Shown one piece after another: positions 9,429-17,936 of a DNA stretch of 21,024 nucleotides. Each line of letters begins with the position of its first letter. Within the stretch, counting starts at the first letter, position 1. Origin of the DNA: Streptomyces wedmorensis. GTDB taxonomy: Bacteria; Actinomycetota; Actinomycetes; Streptomycetales; Streptomycetaceae. The notes under the pieces were generated by a model. It saw only the letters and a program-made list of their open reading frames with translations. It ran no database searches and was not told the origin of the DNA. Made by a program: the position numbers and the translations under genes. The stretch lies in contig NZ_JNWK01000105.1 of NCBI RefSeq assembly GCF_000716445.1, positions 1 through 21,024 on the forward strand, in the 5' to 3' direction.

Positions 9429-11755
9429 CGGGCGATCCCCTCTCCGGGCTCCGCCCCGGGCAGCAGCCCGCACATGGCGAAGAGCGACAGCAGTGGTGCG
9501 AGGACGCGGCGCGGCCGGGCCCCGTGCGGAAATCGGTCGCCGCGCGCCTGTCCGCCGGTGGCCGCGACGAAGTGCAGGGTGCAGTCCGCGCAGTCGTCGA
9601 AGGGCTTGAGCCAGGCGGCACTGGCGTGGTGGGCGAGGAAGGCGTACGCGTCCCGGCTCTCGTCCCGGAGCGCCGCCGGGTCGTGCCGACCGGGCAGGGA
9701 CCGGCCGAGCCAGCGGTCGACGGACGGTTCGAAGCGCACCAGGTCGCTCTTGTTGACGGCGAGCGCGGCCGGGGCGGCGACGAGTCCGCCGCGCTGCCGT
9801 GGAATGCGGTTGAGCACGGTGGTGAAGGCCTCGTCGCCGAGGTCGCGGCGGCGCAGCCCGCTCTGCTCGCGCAGCGGGTCGAGGGAGGGCAGCCGGAGCG
9901 CGCGCAGCGGGTCGAGGACGAACACGAAGGCGTCGACGCCCATGAGGAAGCGGCCGACCTCGCCGTCCTGCGCGAGGTCCTCGCCCGCGAGGTCGAAGAA
10001 GACGACGGGCCGGGGGGTCGCGCCGCCGGCCGAGACGAGCAGCCCGTCGGCGAACCGCGCGAACGTCTGCTGCCCGGTACGGCCCAGCTGCCGGCCGTCC
10101 TTGAGGCTCTGGACCCGTTCGCGCAGGTAGGTGCGGTGCGCCTCGGGGTTGAGCGGCCGGCACTTCAGTCCGTACGGTTCGAGGCCGCCGAGCTCGACCT
10201 CGCCGAGCATCGCGGCGAGGAGGTGGGTCTTGCCGACGGACGAGCTGCCGACGAGGGCGACGGACAGCGGTTCGCCGGTGGTGAGGTAGGGCACGGGGAG
10301 TTCGTGCTCCTCGTCGCCGTCCACCGTGTGCGGGCACAGGTGGTAGGCCTTGCGCAGCGCGTCCGCGACGTGGCCGGGGCGGCGCTCGCCGCTCAGGTCG
10401 AGCGGGATCCGGTTGCCCTTGGCGTCGATCGTGACGAGCAGCCGTTCGTCGTACTCCACGGGAAGCAGGCAGTGCGGGCACATCCGGCTCCGCGCCTGTG
10501 GTTCCGGCGGCGACGCCGGTGGAACCGGTTCGGCGGGGTGGCCCGGGTCGTCCCCGCCGCCGAAGATCCGGCCGAGGAGGGAGATGCGCGGCGTGCGTGG
10601 CCCGGGCATGTCCCGGCCGACGGGGTCCGGGTCGGGGTGCTCTGCGGCGCCCGGCCCGTTCCCGGCGCGCAGGGAGTGCTTGCGGGCGATCTGGAGGTCG
10701 TACTCGGCGCGCCACCGTCCGAGCGGGTCGGCCGTTCCGACGCCGGTCGCGAGCGGGTCGGGCACGTGCAGGAGGCGCATGAGCTCGGCGGGGTGCGGCC
10801 GTTCCGCCGCACGCGGGGAGAAGAGGCCGCTCTGTCCGAGGGCGGCGAGGCGGCGGTAGTCCACCAGGTCCGCCGGGGGGCCCTCGCCCCGGTCGGGCCG
10901 TCCGGAGAGCAGGTAGTAGGCGAGGTGGGCGACGGACCACAGGTCGTCGCGCGGGTCGGCGACACCGGCTCCGGCGCGCTGCTCGGGCGAGGCCCAGGGC
11001 GCGCCCCCGAAGGGTTCGCGGGCCTCTCCGGCGCGCACGGCCGCGTACGGTTCACAGAGCCGTACGCGCGAGCCGTCCCACCGTACGGTGTCGGGCGCGA
11101 CGGCCCGGTGCACGAGGTCCAGGTCGCCCAGGAGCCTTACGGCCATGGCGAGTTGACCGGTGATCCGTTCCTGGTCCTCGGCGCCCAGGCGCCCCGCCCA
11201 CTCGGTGAGCGGCCGGCCGCCCGGCGGCCGGTACAGCACGAAGGGTTCGGCGGCGGTCAGGTCGAAGCCGACGATCCTGGCGAAGACGGCCCCGAACTTC
11301 TGCTGTCCGTAACGTCGTTCGAGCGCGACGGCGGCCGCCACCTCCCGTTCGAGGAGTCCGTACGCGTGCGGGTCCCCCTGCGCCGACGCCGTCAGCCGGT
11401 ACTGGAGGACCGACCACCCCGCGCCGAGCACCACCCGGCGCGCGAGCACACCGGCACGGCCGGGCGGTCTGCGGTCCTCGCCGTACCGCACGGCGAAGCG
11501 GACCGGAACCTCCTCCTGCGTGAGGAACTCCAGCTCCTGGTAGTAGGGGTGGGGCGGCCGGCCCGGTTCGCTCAGGTGGTCCGGGTGGTCGGTGCCGATC
11601 GGGGAGTACGGGTCGTCCGTGCGGTTCGGCTGGGACGGATCGGCCGAGCGGTCCGGCGAGTTCGGGCCGTTCGATCCGTTCGGTCGGTTCGGTCGGTTCG
11701 GTCGGTTCGGTCGGTTCGGTTGGTTCGGTCGGTTCGGTTGGTTCGGGTCGGTCAC
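9425..11755 (-). CDS. Pseudokinase - zinc ribbon - TRAFAC-type GTPase fusion protein
   Basis: A 776-aa multidomain protein. Residues 4-30 are PNR/PNQ repeats. Residues about 70-330 follow a protein-kinase fold (EREVAAAV, GAPWASPEQ, DPRDDLWSVAHLAYYLLSG). The catalytic loop reads HRAVAPDTV (216-224) instead of HRDxxxxN, the DFG position reads LCEP (233-236), and no ATP-binding lysine is evident. A CPHC (426-429) ... CPH (474-476) knuckle suggests a zinc ribbon. The C-terminal domain has a P-loop GSSSVGKT (503-510), a DxxG switch DLAGED (588-593) and NKSD (668-671), so it is a GTPase with all main motifs. The start is the GTG at 11755, whose bases overlap the previous stop (GTGA). The next gene overlaps its own stop (ATGA). 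The GTPase is probably the regulated switch of the operon; that role is inference. Confidence 0.85.
11666..11746 (-). repeat. Coding repeat: 9-bp PNR/PNQ tandem repeat
   Basis: About eight units of a 9-bp motif (GGTCGGTTC on the plus strand) encode PNR or PNQ at the extreme N-terminus of the GTPase fusion. The DNA-level regularity points to recent slippage expansion. Confidence 0.88.
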
Positions 11756-14436
11756 GGTTCTCCCGCCTCCTCGGCGCGGACGGTGTTCACGACGTCCGCG
11801 CGCAGCGGTACGAGGCGGAGGATGCCGGCGTGGCGGCCCGCGCCGGTCCACACGACGTCCTCCGCCGTGCCGCGCCATACGTCGTCGCCCGCCGCCCCGC
11901 GCCGCATCGCCTCGGGCACGAACCGGACCTGCCGGGCGGCGAGCGGGTCGTGGGAGAGCAGCCGCAGGTGCTCGGGGCCGCAGAGCGCGACCGTACGGCC
12001 GGGGTCGTCCTCGGCGAGGAGCAGCCGGGCCACCGCGTCCGGGGCGACCCCGGTCAGCCGGGCCGCGTCGGGCCGGTCCGAGCGGTCGGTGAACGCGGCG
12101 AGCGCGGTGAGACCCTCCCGGTCGCGCAAACCGTCGTACGCGGGCGGCGGCGACGCGGCCACGTCGCGCTCCAGGCGCAGCCGGGTCTCGGCGAGCAGCT
12201 CGTCCAGCCGCTGCTCGTGCACCGCCGACACGGTCGCGCCGGGATCGCGCTCGATGCCCGCCCAGCACCTGTCGAGGATCAGCACGGTGCCCGCGACGAG
12301 GTCGCCGACGAGCGTGTCGACGAGTGCGGGGCCGCCGTCCCCGTACCGCCGCTCCAGCCAGCCCGGCGCGGGCCCGGACGGGGGCGGGGGGCCACCGGCG
12401 GCCCCGGGGACCTGCCCGTACGGCGCGGACGCGCCGTACGGATCGGACGCGCCGTACGGATCGGACGCGCCGTACGGATCGGACGCGCCGTACGGATCGG
12501 ACGCGCCGTACGGATCGGACGCGCCGTACGGGGCGGACGCGCCCGGCCCGTCGAACGGGTCGAACGGGTCGCCGGGCGACGAAGGCCCGTGGCGGGACGG
12601 GGCCGAGGCCCCGGCGGGGGGCTCATCGTCCAGGTCGGACCAGGTGTCGGTCTCGTCGTCCCCCCAGTCCTCCCAACTCCAGGATGCCGCACCGCCGTCG
12701 GGGCTCGGGGGTGGTGCGGTCCCCGTCCGGTCGGAGCTCTCGCGGGGTGCGTACGGCTGCCCGTGCGCGTCGGCGGTCGCCGCGAGGGCGCGCAGCAGCC
12801 GGGCGACGGCACCCGCGCCGGCCGAACAGTGGTGGCGCACCTCGGCGAAGAGCCAGTCGTGCACGGCGGTCGTGACGACGAGGGCCTGGATCTCCCGGAG
12901 GATCCGGCCGGCCGCCTCCGGGTCCGCGCGGGCCCACCAGTCGTCCACGGCCCGGCTCCAGTCGCGCAGCGCGAGGAGGACGACGGCGGTCGTGGACAGC
13001 GCGGCCACGAGGGCGCCCGCCCAGGCGGGCGGGCCCAGGAACTGGCCAAGGGCCGCGCCGGCGACGCCCCCGACGAGGCCGCCGAAGAGGCGGGGCGCCG
13101 CGCCGGTGGCGCCGCCGCCGTCGATCCGGCCGTCCGGCGAGCGGTTGGGCCTGCGCCGCAGCGCCAGGTGGGCGAGCCCGGCGGCGAGGACGCCGACGGC
13201 CGGGCCGAGGACCCACCCGACGACCGGCCAGACCCCGGCGAGCAGGGCGAGGAGCCCCGTCACGGCGAAGGCCGCCGGGCGCGAGCCGCCGGCCGTGAAG
13301 GGATGACGGCCGCCGAGCCGCCGCAGCCGCTCCGGGCCGCAGATCGCGTCGAGGCGGGCGAGCCGGGCGGCGCTGCCCACCGGGGCGGTGCGCGCGGAGA
13401 GCGCGGCGAGCCGGGCCGCCACGGAACGCAGGGGCAGGCCCTTGGCGATCAGGTCGTGGGTGTGGTCGCGCAGCGCGGGCACGATGCCGGTCCGCGAGAT
13501 CTCCCGCGGCATCTCGGGGAGTTCGACCCCCCGGTCCCGGAGCAGGCCGCGGTGTTCGGCGGTGAGCCGGGTGCCGCCCGCGGCGCCGAAGGCGTCCGCG
13601 ACCGCGGCGCGGAACCGGGCCAGCTCCTCCGTCACCCGCTCGACGTCCCCCGGCAGGTCGACGGTCCGGCCCACCCGGGTGAGGAGTCCGGCCGCGCCGC
13701 GGACGCGTTCATAGCCGTCGACGGCGTCGCCGAGCGCCTCCTCACAGGCGGCCATCCGGGCCCCGGCCCTGCCACGGGGCGGGAGCCAGTGGTGGCCGGA
13801 GAGCGAGCGCGGCACGCCCTCGTCGAGGAGCAGCGCGAGGGCCCCGGGCAGTTGCTCGGCGGAGACGCCTCCGGTCGCCGGGACCTCCGGGCCGGTGAGC
13901 CCCTCCACGGCCTGCCGCCAGGCGCGCGCCCGTGCCTCGTCGGTGAGGTCGTGCTCCAGGACGCGGACGGCGGGCACGGCGACGCCGTGCACCACCTCGC
14001 CGAGTGCGCGGAGCACGGCGTCGAAGACCTCGGGGGTGGACAGGACGTCGACCAGCGGCCGCAGTGCGGCCTCGCCCGGCACGCCGTCGTCGGCCGTGTC
14101 GAACACCCACAGGATCCCGGCCGCCGGCGGGCGCAGGGTGAGGGAGCGGCTCACGGTCCGCTCCCCCCGCGCCCCGACGGCCAGGCAGACGATGTGGGCG
14201 GGGCCGTAGGAGGAGAGCCGCTCGTAGAGCAGCTGGTGGGCGACGAGCCGGTCGGCCGCGTCGACGACGAGGAACCGGCGCTCACCGGCGGGCTGCGGTG
14301 CGTCCAGGGCCGCGCGTACGGCGGCCTCCGCGCCGTACGCGTCGGCCGCCGGGCCGGGCCCGTGCCCCGCCGTTCTCAGGTCGAGGCAGACGGCGTGTCC
14401 CGGCAGCGGACGTTCGGGGAGGACACGGGAACTCAC
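11752..14436 (-). CDS. Unrecognised multipass membrane protein of the tubulin-like operon
   Basis: An 894-aa protein I cannot assign to a family. The first ~250 residues look like an alpha/beta domain (RRFLVVDAADRLVAHQLLYERL, AHIVCLAVGARG, GILWVFDTADD). A long helical region follows, then a hydrophobic block with two pairs of helices (FAVTGLLALLAGVWPVVGWVLGPAVGVLAAGLAHLAL and a later GGLVGGVAGAALGQFLG ... ALVAALSTTAVVLLAL). After the membrane block comes an acidic Ser/Trp-rich stretch, seven YGASDP repeats (12418-12543), and a final soluble domain of about 200 residues ending VVNTVRAEEAGEP. It begins with GTG overlapping the stop of the tubulin-like gene and ends overlapping the start of the GTPase gene (both GTGA). 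Tight coupling suggests a fixed ratio with both neighbours; it could be the membrane platform linking them. No signal peptide and no enzymatic motif are visible. Confidence 0.8.
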   Translation of the reverse strand: MSSRVLPERPLPGHAVCLDLRTAGHGPGPAADAYGAEAAVRAALDAPQPAGERRFLVVDAADRLVAHQLLYERLSSYGPAHIVCLAVGARGERTVSRSLTLRPPAAGILWVFDTADDGVPGEAALRPLVDVLSTPEVFDAVLRALGEVVHGVAVPAVRVLEHDLTDEARARAWRQAVEGLTGPEVPATGGVSAEQLPGALALLLDEGVPRSLSGHHWLPPRGRAGARMAACEEALGDAVDGYERVRGAAGLLTRVGRTVDLPGDVERVTEELARFRAAVADAFGAAGGTRLTAEHRGLLRDRGVELPEMPREISRTGIVPALRDHTHDLIAKGLPLRSVAARLAALSARTAPVGSAARLARLDAICGPERLRRLGGRHPFTAGGSRPAAFAVTGLLALLAGVWPVVGWVLGPAVGVLAAGLAHLALRRRPNRSPDGRIDGGGATGAAPRLFGGLVGGVAGAALGQFLGPPAWAGALVAALSTTAVVLLALRDWSRAVDDWWARADPEAAGRILREIQALVVTTAVHDWLFAEVRHHCSAGAGAVARLLRALAATADAHGQPYAPRESSDRTGTAPPPSPDGGAASWSWEDWGDDETDTWSDLDDEPPAGASAPSRHGPSSPGDPFDPFDGPGASAPYGASDPYGASDPYGASDPYGASDPYGASDPYGASAPYGQVPGAAGGPPPPSGPAPGWLERRYGDGGPALVDTLVGDLVAGTVLILDRCWAGIERDPGATVSAVHEQRLDELLAETRLRLERDVAASPPPAYDGLRDREGLTALAAFTDRSDRPDAARLTGVAPDAVARLLLAEDDPGRTVALCGPEHLRLLSHDPLAARQVRFVPEAMRRGAAGDDVWRGTAEDVVWTGAGRHAGILRLVPLRADVVNTVRAEEAGEP
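12418..12543 (-). repeat. Coding repeat: seven tandem 18-bp units (YGASDP)
   Basis: Seven head-to-tail 18-bp units starting GTACGG. The five central units (12436-12525) are identical (GTACGGATCGGACGCGCC); the outer two differ at two or three bases and encode YGASAP instead of YGASDP. Synonymous identity across five copies suggests recent expansion or gene conversion. Confidence 0.97.
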
Positions 14437-17400
14437 TCCGCCTCACCGGCCCGGTCGCGGCGGCGCGGCTCGTCCGCGAAGTCGTCCTCGAAGTCCGGGC
14501 CGAAGTCCGGGCCGAAATCCGGGCCGAAGTCCGGGCCGAAGTCCGGGCCGAAGTCCGGCTCGGGCTCCAGCTCCCAGTCGCCTTCGTAGACGGACTCCCT
14601 GTTCTCGTGCCGCCCTCCGTTCCGGTGCGCGTGCGCGTCCCCGTACCGGCCCCCGTTCTGGTGCGCGGTCTCCGGCCGGGGTTCGTACCGGCCCCGCGGA
14701 AGGCTTCCGTCAGGTCGGCCTTGCCCGGGCGGCCTGGCCGGCCCCCGGGCCGGTCCCCGCTGCCTGCCCGGCCCCGGCTGCCGGTCGTGGCGCGGCGCGT
14801 GCCGTTCGTACAGGGCGCGGAGGTTGGCGCGGGTGGCGCGGGAGGCACTGGGGAAACGCATGTCGAGGGCGCCCGGGTAGGTGACCTCCCAGAAGTGGCG
14901 CAGGGGCGCGAGCCATCCGGTGTCCGACTCTCCGTATTCGGCCGCGAGTTCGTCGATGAGGCGCAGTTGGCGCGGGGCGATGTCCTCCACGAAGTCGACG
15001 AAGAGCGGCGACGGGGGTGCGGGGACCTGGGCGAGGCCCTTGGGGAGGGTGCGCATCAGCCGTTCGCAGAACTGCTCGATGATCTGGCCCTCGTCGAGCA
15101 GGGCCCAGCGCTCGTACGCGCGGAGCAGCCCCGCCCAGCTGGAGAGCGAGCCGTCGAACCCCTCCAGGCGCAGCGACATGGTCGCGGACTCGCCCTCCTG
15201 GAGCCGGATGCGGACGAGGTGGGGCGAGGAGACGGGGCCCTCGGTGGCGATGTGGCCGTTCCACATGGTGCAGAGCAGCCGGTGCAGGATGCGCTGGCGG
15301 TCCTGTTCGGTGGAGACGAGCCAGTCGTCCTGGTAGCCGAGGCGCTGGCGCCAGTGCAGGAAGTCGTCCTCGCCGCCCGAGTCGCGGGCTTCGGACCAGA
15401 GGCTGAGGACGCTGCGGACCTCGGAGATGTCGGTCAGGTTCATGCCGCTGCGGAAGAGGACGACGGTGATGGAGTCGGTGTCGACGGCCCGGCACTCCGG
15501 GAACACCCGGGAGGGCAGGTTGAGTTCCTGCGAGAGGAAGCCGGCGGCCCGGCCGTCGGACTCGCTGGCCGGGTGGACGATGAGGATCTTGAGCGGGCCG
15601 CTGCCGTCCGGGATGAAGCCCACCGGGAGCAGTCCGGCGAGCCGCGAGCGGAACTGGTCGAGCCAGCGGGGGTCGATCTTCGCCTCGGCGGTCTCGTCGC
15701 CCGACGCGGCCCGCAGCAGGAGCTCCATGGACGGCAGCAGGGGGCGGGCGAAGACGTCCTCGTTGGCCTCGCCGAAGAGGCGCTTGACCCGGCGCTCGAC
15801 GACCTGCTTGATCTCCTTGACGGCGGCCCCGGAGGAGCGGCGGACCGCGTCCAGGGCGCGCCGCCAGTCGTCGGGTCCGACGAGCCGGTCGAGGAGGGTC
15901 GCGGGGTCGGTGGTCTCGGGCAGGCCCTCGCTCTGGGCGAGCCGGTCGACGACGTCGTCGTAGAAGGCGCGCAGGGTGTTCTGCGGGGGCAGCAGGTAGG
16001 CGATGCCGGCGCGGTCGTCGCGGTAGAGCTCGCGGCGGCGGTCGGCGAAGGCCTTGCCCTCGTCCTGTTCGTGGGCGCGGAGCACCTTGGCGAGTTCGGC
16101 GACCTCGTTGGTGACGCGGTTGAGGGACGGCCGCCACTGGGCCTCCCCGGCCTGCCAGCCACGGTGCCAGAGGACCCGGGCCCGCCACTGGTACCAGGCC
16201 TCCTGCGCGGCGAGCGCCTCCTGCACGTCGGGGTCGGTCCACCGGGCCGGGACGACCCCGCCGACGCTGCGCTTGATCCGGGGGATGGCCGGGGCCGAGG
16301 TCTGGACGTGCGGGGGCCGCTCGGGCTCGTTGCGCCGGTTGTCGAGCATGCCGGTGAAGCCTTCCCTGGCGACCCGGTCGGGGTGGCCCGGCAGGCCGGC
16401 TAGGACGGTTTCGAGCTGGAACGGGCCGACGGCGCCGAGGAGTTCGCGGGCTCCCGCGCCGGGCCTGAAGTCCTCGGTGAGGCGCGGGATCTCGCGGGAG
16501 AGGTGGACGTCGAGGCGGTGCAGCGACTCCTCCATGTCCTGGAGGCGCTGACGCAGCTCCTGGGTGATGTCCCTTGTTCCTCTGGGGAGTTGCTCGGGCA
16601 GGGGCACGTCGGGTGCCTCGCGGCTCCACAACCGGCCGATGCCGGAGCGGGTGAAGAGCTCGCGGACGAGGTCCTGTCCCTCCCGGGCGGGTCGCCGGGA
16701 GCGCTCGGACATGCCGCGGACGGCCTGGGCGAGGAGCCGGGCGGCGACGATCTCCGCGAGGTCGTCGACGGGGACGGTGAGGGAGGCGGCGAGGCTGGTG
16801 GACATGCCGCGGTAGCCGATGCCGGTACGGGCGGGGGTCGCGCGCTCCACGCTCTTGTTGATGAAGCTGGCGGCGAAGGACTGGTAGTCGTCCTCGGCGC
16901 GGTTCACCCCGCCGCTGTCCTCGCCGAGTTCGGTGCCGATCAGCGACATCACCATGGCGGTGATGGAGCGGCGCAGGTCCTCGGAGCCGATGACGGCCGG
17001 CTTGGAGAAGAGGAACGCGGTCTGCATGGTGGCGGGGCGCAGCGCGACGAGCCCGTCGCCCGGGTAGGTGACGCTGAGCCGGCCGTGTTCCTCGACGTCG
17101 CCGACGGTGTCGAGGGCGTCCGGCACGTTCTGGTCGTCGACGAGCCGCGAGAGGTCCACGAGGGCGCGGGCGGCGTTGAGTTCGGCCTCCCGGCCGCCGC
17201 CCGCCTCGGGCGGGAAGGCGGAGGGCATGACGACGAGCGGGTAGATCTTCACGCCGGGCACCTTGGCGTTGCGGAACTCGTGCCCGATGAGGTGGATGAA
17301 GTCGTAGAAGATGCCGGCGCCCGTGCCGCCGGCGACGGAGAAGGCGACGAAGACGTCGCAGCCGCGGATGCGGCCGCCGCCGACGCGCTTGAGGTCTCCG

Positions 17401-17915
17401 GCCGCCTGCCCGATGGCCCCGATGGCCTCGCGCAGCTGCCGCAGGACGGGTTCGAGGCCGGAGCGCACGGTCGCGAAGAACGCGGCGCGCCCGACGGTGG
17501 GCAGCTGCCCGGCGCCGCTGTTGAGGGGGGCGACGCGCGGCTGCCGGGCCTGCGGCGGCAGCCAGAGCCGGGTCTCCTCGTGGACGGAGACGCGCAGCAT
17601 GCGGGTCACCTCGGGCGAGGAGTCGAAGTCGGTGGGCAGCAGGTCGCGGACCATGCGGGAGGTGCGGGCGAAGGCGGCGCCCTCGGCCCCCTTGGCCCGG
17701 AACTGCGGCTGGCTCAGCAGCTCGCCCTCGCTGAAGTCGGCGTACACGAACTGGAGGCAGTCGGGCAGCTGGAACGGCAGCCGGCGGCCGCCGTCGACCA
17801 GGTCGGTGCCGTCGGGGCCGCACAGCTCCCGGCGCAGGCTGCGTTCGAGTTCGCTGCCGATGCGTCCGCCGGTGCCGCCGAGTCCCACGAAGAGCATGGG
17901 CTGGTAGATCTTCAT
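14433..17915 (-). CDS. Tubulin/FtsZ-superfamily protein (Tubulin_2-like)
   Basis: A 1160-aa protein with a tubulin-type GTPase domain at its N-terminus. The opening strand-loop FVGLGGTGGRIGSELE (9-24) matches the first phosphate loop, and AFSVAGGTGAGIFYD (191-205) is the tubulin signature GGTGxG that binds the GTP phosphates. The remaining ~700 residues are mostly helical and have no match I can name. The tail has six DFGP-type repeats (about 1119-1142) followed by an acidic-then-basic end (DDFADEPRRRDRAGEAE). It is much longer than FtsZ or TubZ (about 400 aa), as expected of the large tubulin-like families found with vWA proteins and GTPases. GAGGAG lies five bases upstream of the ATG, and the vWA gene ends 21 bp before it. 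It probably forms or regulates a GTP-dependent polymer at the membrane; this is inference from the superfamily. Confidence 0.88.
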   Translation of the reverse strand: MKIYQPMLFVGLGGTGGRIGSELERSLRRELCGPDGTDLVDGGRRLPFQLPDCLQFVYADFSEGELLSQPQFRAKGAEGAAFARTSRMVRDLLPTDFDSSPEVTRMLRVSVHEETRLWLPPQARQPRVAPLNSGAGQLPTVGRAAFFATVRSGLEPVLRQLREAIGAIGQAAGDLKRVGGGRIRGCDVFVAFSVAGGTGAGIFYDFIHLIGHEFRNAKVPGVKIYPLVVMPSAFPPEAGGGREAELNAARALVDLSRLVDDQNVPDALDTVGDVEEHGRLSVTYPGDGLVALRPATMQTAFLFSKPAVIGSEDLRRSITAMVMSLIGTELGEDSGGVNRAEDDYQSFAASFINKSVERATPARTGIGYRGMSTSLAASLTVPVDDLAEIVAARLLAQAVRGMSERSRRPAREGQDLVRELFTRSGIGRLWSREAPDVPLPEQLPRGTRDITQELRQRLQDMEESLHRLDVHLSREIPRLTEDFRPGAGARELLGAVGPFQLETVLAGLPGHPDRVAREGFTGMLDNRRNEPERPPHVQTSAPAIPRIKRSVGGVVPARWTDPDVQEALAAQEAWYQWRARVLWHRGWQAGEAQWRPSLNRVTNEVAELAKVLRAHEQDEGKAFADRRRELYRDDRAGIAYLLPPQNTLRAFYDDVVDRLAQSEGLPETTDPATLLDRLVGPDDWRRALDAVRRSSGAAVKEIKQVVERRVKRLFGEANEDVFARPLLPSMELLLRAASGDETAEAKIDPRWLDQFRSRLAGLLPVGFIPDGSGPLKILIVHPASESDGRAAGFLSQELNLPSRVFPECRAVDTDSITVVLFRSGMNLTDISEVRSVLSLWSEARDSGGEDDFLHWRQRLGYQDDWLVSTEQDRQRILHRLLCTMWNGHIATEGPVSSPHLVRIRLQEGESATMSLRLEGFDGSLSSWAGLLRAYERWALLDEGQIIEQFCERLMRTLPKGLAQVPAPPSPLFVDFVEDIAPRQLRLIDELAAEYGESDTGWLAPLRHFWEVTYPGALDMRFPSASRATRANLRALYERHAPRHDRQPGPGRQRGPARGPARPPGQGRPDGSLPRGRYEPRPETAHQNGGRYGDAHAHRNGGRHENRESVYEGDWELEPEPDFGPDFGPDFGPDFGPDFGPDFEDDFADEPRRRDRAGEAE
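14490..14561 (-). repeat. Coding repeat: six tandem 12-bp units (DFGP)
   Basis: Six units of GAAGTCCGGGCC (third unit GAAATCCGGGCC, last ending CTC) run without a gap and encode PDFG repeats in the C-terminal tail of the tubulin-like protein. Confidence 0.97.
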
Positions 17916-17936
17916 GTCGTCTCCTCGGTGACCCGT

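Noticed and set aside
12418..12543. CRISPR or minisatellite array
   Set aside because: The repeats are 18 bp with no spacers and lie in frame inside a coding sequence, so this is a protein repeat.
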